Positions 45,824 through 53,001 of a stretch of 64,000 bases of DNA are shown one piece after another. Within the stretch, counting starts at the first letter, position 1, and every line of letters begins with the position of its first letter. Under the pieces are notes generated by a model. That model saw only the letters and a list, made by a program, of their open reading frames with translations. It had not been told where the DNA came from and did not search any database. Origin of the DNA: Carboxylicivirga caseinilyticus (GTDB lineage Bacteria; Bacteroidota; Bacteroidia; Bacteroidales; Marinilabiliaceae); assembly GCA_025499705.1 (NCBI GenBank), contig JAFMVE010000010.1:62001-126000 (forward strand), written 5' to 3'. The translations under genes were made by a program, and so were the position numbers.

Positions 45824-47068
45824 TTATTCTTTTTTAGGTTCTCCATACGATAAAATACGTTGTTCACCTTTCAAAGCTCTATTTTCGGTAAGGTCTTGCG
45901 AATATTCCAGCGTACCTAAATATTCTCCATTCTCATCACGTAGCGCAAAGTATTCTATTTTGACAAATTTTCCTTTCATTTGAATCCAGAATGGTGCATG
46001 AGAGGCTCTTCCTGATTTAAAGTCTTCAACAATTTTTTCTACTATATGAGTACTTCCAGGAGGATGACAAAGACGCACATCTCTATTTATAATTGAGCGA
46101 CTTCGAGCAAAAATACGCTCTTTACCTTGGGTGAAATATTTCACTTTATCATCTTTATCCACAAAAGTCATGTCGGCAGGAATGGTATTCAGAATTGCCA
46201 TTATTTCTTTTGCCGTAAAGCTGCCTGATGGCAATTGAATAGTACCATCTCCAGATACATTTGTTTCCGAAGTTTCTTCGGTCATTCCTTCAGGTTTCCA
46301 ATCGACTTGTGGGTCATATAAAGTAAACCCAAATTCAAGCGTTTGTTTATGAATATTGTACCAATCTTCCACAGTTAGTAAATCCATTGCCATCGGAAAA
46401 AGGATTTCCTCCTCTTTCTGTACCATATCTACTAAGCCTTGAATCGCTGGTAAGAAAACTAATTCAAGTGATTCCTCTAAATCCTCAGTTTTTAATTCTG
46501 GCGATTTAAGAATTTCTATACAACCTTTTAATTGTTCTCTTATTTCATCATGTTTACCCCACATAACTTTTGGAGGGCCAGTAATCTCATTCTTTTCAAG
46601 GTAAGGAAACACTAGGTATTCTTTACGTTGGTAGTGCTTGTCAACATCCATGAGCTCATTAAAGATGCCTTGTAGAGCAAAGATGTATTTCTCAAATTCA
46701 TCCTTTCCAACTTGACTAAGTGCCTGAAGCAAGCCTTTTGCTTTAACTGCAACTCTTTTTAACTCAATATTTTCTTTTTTAAATACATCCACAGGATGAC
46801 CTTCCGGAATATACTTAGCTCCACTTAAATCAACATTGCCCTCAAGTACGGAACCGTGAATGTCACATAATTTTAGAACTTCGGACTCAGGCAAACCTTC
46901 CTGTATGAGTTCTTGCTCTACTTCAACTACCTCGCCGTATGGAATATTTTTTAATGATTCGATTAACTTCTTACGTACTTCGTCAGCAGATTCTCCTTCG
47001 TGGAGTTTCAGAATAAGTTCCTTTAACTTATCCTTTCTATATTTTGAGTTATTTATTAATTCGCTCAT
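45824..47068 (-). CDS. DUF438-hemerythrin-PAS protein, copy A
   Basis: 414 residues. A canonical DUF438 domain at the N-terminus (LILKLHEGESADEVRKKLIE, LPESEVLKLCDIHGSVLEG), a hemerythrin-like bundle (about 105-250, HYQRKEYLVFPYLE, GKHDEIREQL, KEEEILFPMA) and a PAS domain (about 285-405, LNTIPADMTFVDKDDKVKYF, LCHPPGSTHIVEKIVEDF). The DUF438 part is better conserved than in copy B. It is translationally coupled to the DUF1858-DUF2249 gene behind it. Confidence 0.9.
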   Translation of the reverse strand: MSELINNSKYRKDKLKELILKLHEGESADEVRKKLIESLKNIPYGEVVEVEQELIQEGLPESEVLKLCDIHGSVLEGNVDLSGAKYIPEGHPVDVFKKENIELKRVAVKAKGLLQALSQVGKDEFEKYIFALQGIFNELMDVDKHYQRKEYLVFPYLEKNEITGPPKVMWGKHDEIREQLKGCIEILKSPELKTEDLEESLELVFLPAIQGLVDMVQKEEEILFPMAMDLLTVEDWYNIHKQTLEFGFTLYDPQVDWKPEGMTEETSETNVSGDGTIQLPSGSFTAKEIMAILNTIPADMTFVDKDDKVKYFTQGKERIFARSRSIINRDVRLCHPPGSTHIVEKIVEDFKSGRASHAPFWIQMKGKFVKIEYFALRDENGEYLGTLEYSQDLTENRALKGEQRILSYGEPKKE

Positions 47069-47079
47069 ATCAATTTTTT

Positions 47080-47418
47080 TTATAAAAGTTTGGTTTGTGT
47101 TGTTGGTCTCGGAGCTTTGGTAACTAATATTCTTGCTTGCATGTCGCCCTCATTACTTAAATGATGTACAATATTTGCAGGACTTTCAATCAAAGTATCT
47201 TTTTCAAATACTTTTGATTCTTCACCCACATGCACCGTTGGTGTTCCTTCCAACACATAAAAGGTAACATCAACAGGAGTTTTGTGTGGTTTTAAGGTTT
47301 CGCCAGATTGCAGGGTAATGTGCATTATTTGTGCTGATTCTTTACTGTATAGCTGCTTTACATCAACCTTATGCGGATTCTCCTTGGGTTCTTCGGTCTT
47401 ATAGCTTCTTGAGATCAT
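47080..47418 (-). CDS. Small cupin-domain protein
   Basis: A 112-residue single cupin: MHITLQSGETLKPHKTPVDVTFYVLEG, VHVGEESKVF, LIESPANIVHHLSNEGDM. Metal-binding histidines are present (one in motif 1, two in motif 2). The cognate small molecule or metal role is unknown. It lies within the NO-defence operon, 11 bases before copy A. Confidence 0.82.
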   Translation of the reverse strand: MISRSYKTEEPKENPHKVDVKQLYSKESAQIMHITLQSGETLKPHKTPVDVTFYVLEGTPTVHVGEESKVFEKDTLIESPANIVHHLSNEGDMQARILVTKAPRPTTQTKLL

Positions 47419-47456
47419 CTTATTTATGCTTTAATTTTTATAAAGGTTACAATAAT

Positions 47457-49001
47457 TTAACGAGTTCTAGGTCTTTTAAATTTCTTTCTCCAAAGCAAAT
47501 AACCGCTTAACACAACAAGAACGCTCACCAACCCTGACAAAGGCACTAAGAGTATATAAAAATCTCCAAGAAGAAATCGAAAGAAACGGCCTGTATGGAT
47601 TTCTAGTGAAAAATTCCAAAGTGACATTTTTGATTGTTCAAGTACATTATTTGGCATTTCCGGAAATAACTTATCATGATACAAAGGAACTACACCTTTA
47701 TCGTAGTCAATCATATATTGCTTACCCTTCAGATCTGTAACCAATCCAGTAACTTTAAAATCACCAATCGGCCTGCCTGTAGAGTTACCAACGTGCATTT
47801 TACCTTGTGCCAAATTATAGATTTCAGGATGAGCAGGATGCCATAAGAACAAACCACTAAACGAACCTATAATGTAAGCTCCATCATTGAAGTTTTCTAG
47901 TACGTTTATTCCCATTACACTAACAGGAGGCTGAATCCTAAAAGCTTCGGGAGCCAACTCATCTTTATCCATAGAGTAGATTCCTTCCGATGTTGCTAGT
48001 ATGAATTCCTTTCGGTTTTCATCATATTTTAAGTCCCTCAATTTATCGTACCAGGGATTTGGTTGGTCGAGATGGGAGAATTTGATTGGATTTACTTTTG
48101 AATACGCAATAGCAATGAGTAACGGAGGTCGCAAAAACATTCCTGTAAAGAACAAAACTATTAGACACACAAATAACCATACACCCGTTTTATTATGCCA
48201 TTTTAACGACCATCGGTTTGTCTTGACAATTGATACAACTGTTTTCGACTTCTTCTTTCTTCTCTTTATCCATCTAGGAAAGAAAAAGTATATAATTCCG
48301 GTAAGAGATAGAAATAAGGTTATCATACCTAAAAAATCTACAAATAGTTTTCCGGGAATTCCAAAAATCTCCCCTGAATGTATTTGCCACAAGGTTTCAA
48401 AAAGTGAGACTTTATTGTTGTAATCATGAGGTTGTTTCAGTTCAATTTTCTGAAATTGGGTATTGATACCTTCCGACTTTCCTTTAAAGAGGTAGGAGCG
48501 ATTTAAAACATAGAGAGTATCATCAATGCTTTCAATAGCAACAAAGCGTTTAATGTCAACATCTAGATCAAATTTACTCCATTGACTTCTGGCTCTGTCA
48601 AAAGAAAATAGTCCGAATTGAGTAGCACAATATAAATTCCCATCACTGGAATGGTGCAGGTCAAATATCTTTCGATTATCACTTCCTTTTGGGAATCCAT
48701 TATTGAAGGAACTATAATCTGTAAAAGTTGAATCGGTAAGCCATACACCAATATTTCCAAATATTAGAATGCTATCTGCACTTATGATGAGGTTGCTTTT
48801 TAAAGCACTGTTATTCCAATTTTGATAACGAAATTCTTTTGGTAAATTATTGCGTGAAACATCAATACTAGAAAAGAATTCACGATGGTTCATGAAAATA
48901 CCTGTGACACTATAATACAGCAGTAAGAAAGAAATAATTAACCCAGGCCATTTATGAAGTTTTTTATAAATTCTTGCCAATTTACCTTTTGATTTTCCCA
49001 T
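47457..49001 (-). CDS. PepSY-associated transmembrane protein
   Basis: The ATG at 49001 is used; an in-frame TTG four codons earlier would overlap the DUF2024 gene. 514 residues. The first helix follows the PepSY_TM signature LARIYKKLHKWPGLIISFLLLYYSVTG (residues ~8-34). Further helices lie at ~220-240, ~275-297 and ~475-505, with two extracytoplasmic regions of beta character. Family members resemble heme-b-containing ferric or sulfite-type reductase subunits. The nearby ferredoxin gene makes an electron-transfer role plausible, which is inference. Confidence 0.8.
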   Translation of the reverse strand: MGKSKGKLARIYKKLHKWPGLIISFLLLYYSVTGIFMNHREFFSSIDVSRNNLPKEFRYQNWNNSALKSNLIISADSILIFGNIGVWLTDSTFTDYSSFNNGFPKGSDNRKIFDLHHSSDGNLYCATQFGLFSFDRARSQWSKFDLDVDIKRFVAIESIDDTLYVLNRSYLFKGKSEGINTQFQKIELKQPHDYNNKVSLFETLWQIHSGEIFGIPGKLFVDFLGMITLFLSLTGIIYFFFPRWIKRRKKKSKTVVSIVKTNRWSLKWHNKTGVWLFVCLIVLFFTGMFLRPPLLIAIAYSKVNPIKFSHLDQPNPWYDKLRDLKYDENRKEFILATSEGIYSMDKDELAPEAFRIQPPVSVMGINVLENFNDGAYIIGSFSGLFLWHPAHPEIYNLAQGKMHVGNSTGRPIGDFKVTGLVTDLKGKQYMIDYDKGVVPLYHDKLFPEMPNNVLEQSKMSLWNFSLEIHTGRFFRFLLGDFYILLVPLSGLVSVLVVLSGYLLWRKKFKRPRTR

Positions 49002-49003
49002 CC

Positions 49004-49267
49004 TCAATCGCAATTTTCCATTTCAACAATATGATACCCCTTAGTTTCTATATCTGAAATAACTTCTTGCGTGGCTTTCTCGATATGGCAAAACTCACAT
49101 TCTTTTGAGGTAAGTTTTTTCGATTTAACATCTTTATCTATAAGGTATTCATGCCCATATTGAAATATCACATTAGAATCCTTTACATTCTCCGGTGCAA
49201 TTATATCAAAGTGCATCTTTCTCCCATCGGTACGTTGCACATAAGTATCCCAAACGGCTATTTTCAT
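49004..49267 (-). CDS. DUF2024-family protein
   Basis: 87 residues, starting MKIAVWDTYVQRTDGRKMHFD and containing the conserved CEFCHIEKA and GYHIVEME. This matches the small DUF2024 family, function unknown. The CxxC could bind metal. It overlaps the ferredoxin gene by 4 bases (ATGA). Confidence 0.85.
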   Translation of the reverse strand: MKIAVWDTYVQRTDGRKMHFDIIAPENVKDSNVIFQYGHEYLIDKDVKSKKLTSKECEFCHIEKATQEVISDIETKGYHIVEMENCD

Positions 49268-49467
49268 TTATATTCAATTTTAATTATTCCTGTGGGGCAA
49301 CTTTCAGCAGCCTCACGTATTTCATTTTCATATTTATCGTAATCAACACCAGGCATCACAATCATCTTATCGAATACTTTAAAGACTCGTGGAGCAAAAG
49401 ATTGACATATTTTACACGCTACACATGTGTTGATATAATCGTCACGCCATACCTTATCAATTGCCAT
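49264..49467 (-). CDS. Single-cluster [4Fe-4S] ferredoxin
   Basis: 67 residues. Cysteines in CVACKICQSFAPRVF (three, CxxCxxC) and a fourth in AESCPTGIIKIEY complete a one-cluster ferredoxin of the Fer4_13 type. It overlaps the racemase gene by 11 bases and the DUF2024 gene by 4. It presumably supplies electrons to a partner in this operon. Confidence 0.88.
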   Translation of the reverse strand: MAIDKVWRDDYINTCVACKICQSFAPRVFKVFDKMIVMPGVDYDKYENEIREAAESCPTGIIKIEYK

Positions 49468-50164
49468 TTGAACAGGTTTTGATTATTGCATCTACATGTA
49501 TCTTGGTTGTATTTAAAAAGGGTAATTCCAGATAATTGTCTTGGGTAAACATTAATGGAAATTCGGTACAGCCTAGAATTACTGAATCAACTTCATGTTG
49601 TTCCTTCATTTTGTTGACTATTTCAAGTATTTCCAGCCTAGTTGCGTCTTTAAATATTCCTAATTCAAGTTCGTTAAATAGTCTTTGGTTTATAATCTCT
49701 ATATGCTTCTCATCAGGAACTACTATTTCAATATTGTGCAGATTGAATACTTTATGATAAAAGTCGTTTTGCATTGTGAATTTTGTACCTAATAATGCGC
49801 ATTTTTTCACTTCAATCTTCTTGGCTTGTTTAGCACATACATCAACAATGCTAATTAATGGTATGTTAACTTGCGCTTGAATTTCATTAAACAGCAAATG
49901 TGGAGTATTGGCACTAATTACAGCAAAGTCAGCCCCGGCATTTCTAATATTATCCATACATGAAGCGATATACGAAGCGGCATTAGTATATTTTCCTTCA
50001 TCAAGTAATCCAATAAACTTTGCCATATTAACGCTAAAAATTACGATCTCAGGATAATTCAAACTACCATCTCCGTTAATTTTATCGAAGCCTTTTATTA
50101 TTTCTCTGTAATAATCCACGGTTGCTTCTGGTCCTAATCCGCCTAATATTCCAATTGTTTTCAT
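49457..50164 (-). CDS. Aspartate/glutamate racemase family protein
   Basis: 235 residues with the start MKTIGILGGLGPEATVDYY and the second catalytic cysteine in VILGCTEFPL. At the first catalytic position the sequence is SANTPH, so a threonine replaces the usual cysteine, as in some YgeA-type members with limited or one-way racemisation. Its start overlaps the end of the HPP gene by 83 bases. A link to NO chemistry is not obvious. Confidence 0.85.
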   Translation of the reverse strand: MKTIGILGGLGPEATVDYYREIIKGFDKINGDGSLNYPEIVIFSVNMAKFIGLLDEGKYTNAASYIASCMDNIRNAGADFAVISANTPHLLFNEIQAQVNIPLISIVDVCAKQAKKIEVKKCALLGTKFTMQNDFYHKVFNLHNIEIVVPDEKHIEIINQRLFNELELGIFKDATRLEILEIVNKMKEQHEVDSVILGCTEFPLMFTQDNYLELPFLNTTKIHVDAIIKTCSNGN

Positions 50165-50750
50165 TAGCTAAAGTTTTAATATTAATTCTGAATAATTGCT
50201 TGTTTGGATATGACCTGTCCCTCGGTAAATTATTTGTGATAAGAGCAATTAAAAGTAAAATACCAACACCAGTACTTACAGGATAAAGAATATAAAAATA
50301 CCCCAAGCTTAATACCTTTGGGGTTCCCAGATTTGCTATTAATGCAGTTGCTCCTCCGGGCGGATGCAAGGTTTTTGTACATTGCATTGCAATTATTGAA
50401 ACGGAGACAGCTAGGGCAGCATTTAGCCACAAAACATCAAAGTTGGATAAAAGCTTATACACACTCACTCCAATAAAGGCACTTATTAAATGACCACCAA
50501 TTAAATTTCGGGGTTGAGCCAATGGACTATTGGTTGCTCCATAAATTAATACTGCTGATGCTCCAAATGACCCTATAAGAAAGACTTTATCACTTATCCC
50601 AAATGATGAAAATACTTCATGCGTAAATCCAATAATTCCAATACCTAAAAAAGCTCCAACAAACGTCCATAAGTGGTCTTGCGGATTTACTACGGTTTGA
50701 CGATATATTATATACCTGACAACTCTATATCTTCTGTGTAAGTTCTTCAT
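50082..50750 (-). CDS. HPP-family integral membrane protein
   Basis: Start chosen at the ATG 50750 (MKNLHRRYRVVRYI); an in-frame ATG at 50783 is also possible. About 222 residues with four to five helices. The signature is KTLHPPGGATALIANLG, with FLIGSFGASAVLIYG and ALITNNLPRDRSYP. HPP proteins are linked to nitrite transport in some plastids and cyanobacteria and are frequent near denitrification genes. The last ~28 codons read into the racemase gene in another frame. Confidence 0.85.
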   Translation of the reverse strand: MKNLHRRYRVVRYIIYRQTVVNPQDHLWTFVGAFLGIGIIGFTHEVFSSFGISDKVFLIGSFGASAVLIYGATNSPLAQPRNLIGGHLISAFIGVSVYKLLSNFDVLWLNAALAVSVSIIAMQCTKTLHPPGGATALIANLGTPKVLSLGYFYILYPVSTGVGILLLIALITNNLPRDRSYPNKQLFRINIKTLANENNWNIRRIRTRSNRGLLQRNNKRLR

Positions 50751-51186
50751 TATTTCGAATAGTTTTAAAAGATAGTATAACAATCAAAATAAGCTTTATA
50801 GCCTCAAAAGAAATAAACACCATATGGACTGAGGAACTTGAAGTCTGATTCCCACCAATAATTTGCTCTGCTCTATGAATTAAATGAGGTAATAACCAAA
50901 AGGTTTGCAGCAAAAGAATGAGACTTATAATACATACCATAATATTAGTAACCTGTTTAAATACTTGTCTTTTATATTGTAGAATAAGTAGTAACCATAT
51001 TAATGATAGAATGATTAATTCAATTCTGTTTAAAGCAGTAAATACTAGGCTACCTATGCTTAAACCTATTTCTCTTGTCACCCCATCTGCCCTAAACTTT
51101 AACCAGGCTTCAAGAAAACTTATAGCACTAATTAATCCACTCCAAAAAGGAAATAAGAATGCAGTTATCTCTTTATAATTACCCAT
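50725..51186 (-). CDS. Four-helix membrane protein of unknown function
   Basis: 153 residues with hydrophobic segments at about 8-27, 44-67, 77-98 and 120-143. The pattern FWSGLISAISFLEAWLKFRA followed by a loop resembles small membrane proteins seen with NO-responsive genes, but I cannot name the family. It overlaps the HPP gene and starts 20 bases behind the hemerythrin gene, so it is part of the operon. Confidence 0.6.
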   Translation of the reverse strand: MGNYKEITAFLFPFWSGLISAISFLEAWLKFRADGVTREIGLSIGSLVFTALNRIELIILSLIWLLLILQYKRQVFKQVTNIMVCIISLILLLQTFWLLPHLIHRAEQIIGGNQTSSSSVHMVFISFEAIKLILIVILSFKTIRNNEELTQKI

Positions 51187-51206
51187 TTAATCATTACTAT
51201 CTTGGT

Positions 51207-51716
51207 TTACACAAATATTAAATCATTAACATTCATTTCTTTGTTCAGCAATGATTCGATTTCTGTATATTTCTGATTTACCACATCCTTTTGTCCATCG
51301 CTTAATGCTTCTTCCGCCATTGGGTAAAGCACATTATCTTCCTTATAAATATGGTCTCGTAAAAGCATCCCATAACCTAGTGTATTGTCAATTATTTTAC
51401 TTCTATTATTCTCAGAAATACCTTCTTCTATACCTTTCACAAAGGTTCGATCTTCATCATGCTCATGTAACATAACTGAAATAGGATTACAATGTAGATG
51501 TTCAACATTTTCCAACATGGCTTTAAAAAGTATGTCTTCTTCTTTTGCATGATGAAACTTGTCGGCATAGTTTTTTATAAAATCGATGGTTTTCTGAAAA
51601 AAGCCAATGTCTAAAGCTTTACCTTTTTCCAGTTCGGCACATTCAGAATATACAGCATCAATAACTTTTAAAATTATTTGGTGTTCGTCTGATAATATTT
51701 GAGTTATATTCTTCAT
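51207..51716 (-). CDS. Hemerythrin-domain protein
   Basis: 169 residues forming a single hemerythrin HHE domain. The diiron ligands are visible in ILSDEHQIILKVIDAV, FHHAKEEDILF, MLHEHDEDR and DHIYKEDNVLYPMAE. Such proteins bind O2 or NO or protect Fe-S clusters. It stands 3 bases behind the Rrf2 regulator gene. Confidence 0.9.
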   Translation of the reverse strand: MKNITQILSDEHQIILKVIDAVYSECAELEKGKALDIGFFQKTIDFIKNYADKFHHAKEEDILFKAMLENVEHLHCNPISVMLHEHDEDRTFVKGIEEGISENNRSKIIDNTLGYGMLLRDHIYKEDNVLYPMAEEALSDGQKDVVNQKYTEIESLLNKEMNVNDLIFV

Positions 51717-51719
51717 TTT

Positions 51720-52160
51720 CTATTTCTTTAATCTATTTAAAACCGCTTCTCCCTGCTTAATCTTTTCCGATAAGGATCGTATTGTTTCTGTTTTCACTAT
51801 TTCAAAAAATCCATCTCGAACAATTTTGTATTGCTCATGCAAAGGACAAGGATTATCATTATTGCATTGCTTAAGTCCAAAGCCACATTTGTGAAAACAA
51901 GCATCTCCTTCAACTACATGAATTACCTCATAAAGCGTTAAGTTCGATTGGTTGTCATTGAAAAAGAAACCTCCGCCACGTCCTTTCATAGAATCCATGA
52001 GTTTATTCTTCGTTAGCGTTTGGAGAATTTTAGCTGTATAAGCCTCCGGAGCTTCAATTTCTTTTGCAATTTCACCAACACCAGGTCGCTTTTGTTCCCA
52101 ATTTTTTAGCTGAACAAAAACTAACGCTCTTATGGCATATTCTGTACTTTTAGATAGCAT
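51720..52160 (-). CDS. Rrf2-family Fe-S regulator (NsrR-like)
   Basis: 146 residues. An N-terminal winged helix (STEYAIRALVFVQL, APEAYTAKILQTLTK, GRGGGFFF) is followed by the cysteine cluster ACFHKCGFGLKQC and NPCPLH, giving four Cys that can hold an Fe-S cluster. NsrR and its relatives lose DNA binding when NO attacks the cluster. Being second in an operon that starts with ric and lies opposite an NO reductase, it is very likely the NO-responsive repressor of both and the ligand of the 36-bp palindrome at 52926-52961. Confidence 0.88.
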   Translation of the reverse strand: MLSKSTEYAIRALVFVQLKNWEQKRPGVGEIAKEIEAPEAYTAKILQTLTKNKLMDSMKGRGGGFFFNDNQSNLTLYEVIHVVEGDACFHKCGFGLKQCNNDNPCPLHEQYKIVRDGFFEIVKTETIRSLSEKIKQGEAVLNRLKK

Positions 52161-52166
52161 GTCTAT

Positions 52167-52889
52167 TTATTTTAGTAATTCACTTTCCAAAAGTAAAGCT
52201 TTCTTAAACAGAATATTGTTTTCTAAATGAATATGACGATGTAAGTCGTTTTCAAATTCCTTTAATGTCTCATAAGTAACTTGGTATGTGCCACATCCAT
52301 CAGGGGGGCATGTATATGAAGAAGTCAATTTTGATATTTTCTCAAAACGCTCACCTTCTGTTTGATGTTCTTCATGCATGGTATCAATAGTTTCGACTGC
52401 ATCACCATATTCATCTTTTGCTGTTTTACCCTCCTTTTTTGACTTTACCATTTTTCTTATATAAGGAAATAAAATTAATTCCTCTTTCTTCATGTGTACA
52501 CTAAGATTCTCTGCTGCACCATCAAACAATGCTTTTACCTCGTGTAACTCAGAGTGATTTTCTCCATGCACATCACAAAGTTTTTGTAATTTTTGTTGAA
52601 GAAATGGAATGGTCTCACTAACATAAGTATGATGTCTTTTTTCAATGTAGTCGCAAAGTTCATTGAGTTCCAGCTCGTCGATGTACTTTGAATCAGGATC
52701 ATTTAGCTGGATTGTAGCAGTCAATTCAGGAATTAATTGTTCAATATTTATTCCACTCTTTTTACAGGCTTCATCAAGACTTATACCTCCTCCACAGCAA
52801 AAATCAATATTATTTTTTTCAAAAATTTGAGCTGTTTTAAAATTAGCTTTTACGATGTCCCCTACACTGGTACTTGTATTAATATTCAT
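52167..52889 (-). CDS. ric: Iron-sulfur cluster repair di-iron protein (Ric/ScdA/YtfE)
   Basis: 240 residues. The N-terminal ScdA domain has the Cys pair in NNIDFCCGGGISLDEAC (about 29-45). The hemerythrin-like domain carries the diiron ligands in KRHHTYVSE, LSVHMKKEELILFPYI, MHEEHQTEGERF and LHRHIHLENNILF. Ric proteins restore Fe-S clusters damaged by NO or oxidants. First gene of the minus-strand operon, 112 bases from the divergent NO reductase. Confidence 0.95.
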   Translation of the reverse strand: MNINTSTSVGDIVKANFKTAQIFEKNNIDFCCGGGISLDEACKKSGINIEQLIPELTATIQLNDPDSKYIDELELNELCDYIEKRHHTYVSETIPFLQQKLQKLCDVHGENHSELHEVKALFDGAAENLSVHMKKEELILFPYIRKMVKSKKEGKTAKDEYGDAVETIDTMHEEHQTEGERFEKISKLTSSYTCPPDGCGTYQVTYETLKEFENDLHRHIHLENNILFKKALLLESELLK

Positions 52890-52911
52890 ATCTTTTTATT
52901 TTTTGTTTCAG

Positions 52912-52919
52912 CAAAGATA
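52912..52919 (-). promoter_or_regulatory. -7 promoter element of the ric operon
   Basis: On the minus strand TATCTTTG matches TAnnTTTG. It is 6 bases from the near edge of the 36-bp palindrome and 22 bases upstream of the ric start codon. Confidence 0.6.
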
Positions 52920-52925
52920 TATAAT

Positions 52926-52961
52926 TTTTTATAAAAGGACATTGATGTCCTTTTATAAAAA
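52926..52961. promoter_or_regulatory. 36-bp perfect palindrome, NO-responsive operator between ric and norZ
   Basis: Arms of 17 bases, TTTTTATAAAAGGACAT and its exact complement, are separated by TG. The GGACAT/ATGTCC core with AT-rich flanks suits an Rrf2-family dimer. Two -7 boxes face outward at 5-6 bases from each edge, so one bound repressor would block both divergent promoters. Binding by the Rrf2 protein encoded in the operon is inference. Confidence 0.8.
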
Positions 52962-52966
52962 TGTTA

Positions 52967-52974
52967 TACATTTG
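52967..52974 (+). promoter_or_regulatory. -7 promoter element of norZ
   Basis: TACATTTG matches TAnnTTTG, 5 bases from the palindrome edge. ATTG at 52941-52944, 22 bases upstream and inside the palindrome, may serve as the -33 element. Confidence 0.6.
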
Positions 52975-53001
52975 TTAACACATTTTAAAATCAGATGCAT
53001 T

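Noticed and set aside
52855-53001. N-terminal extension of the NO reductase frame by 49 codons
   Set aside because: The extension would translate the 36-bp operator and both promoter boxes, and it overlaps the divergent ric start; the ATG at 53002 gives the normal qNOR N-terminus.
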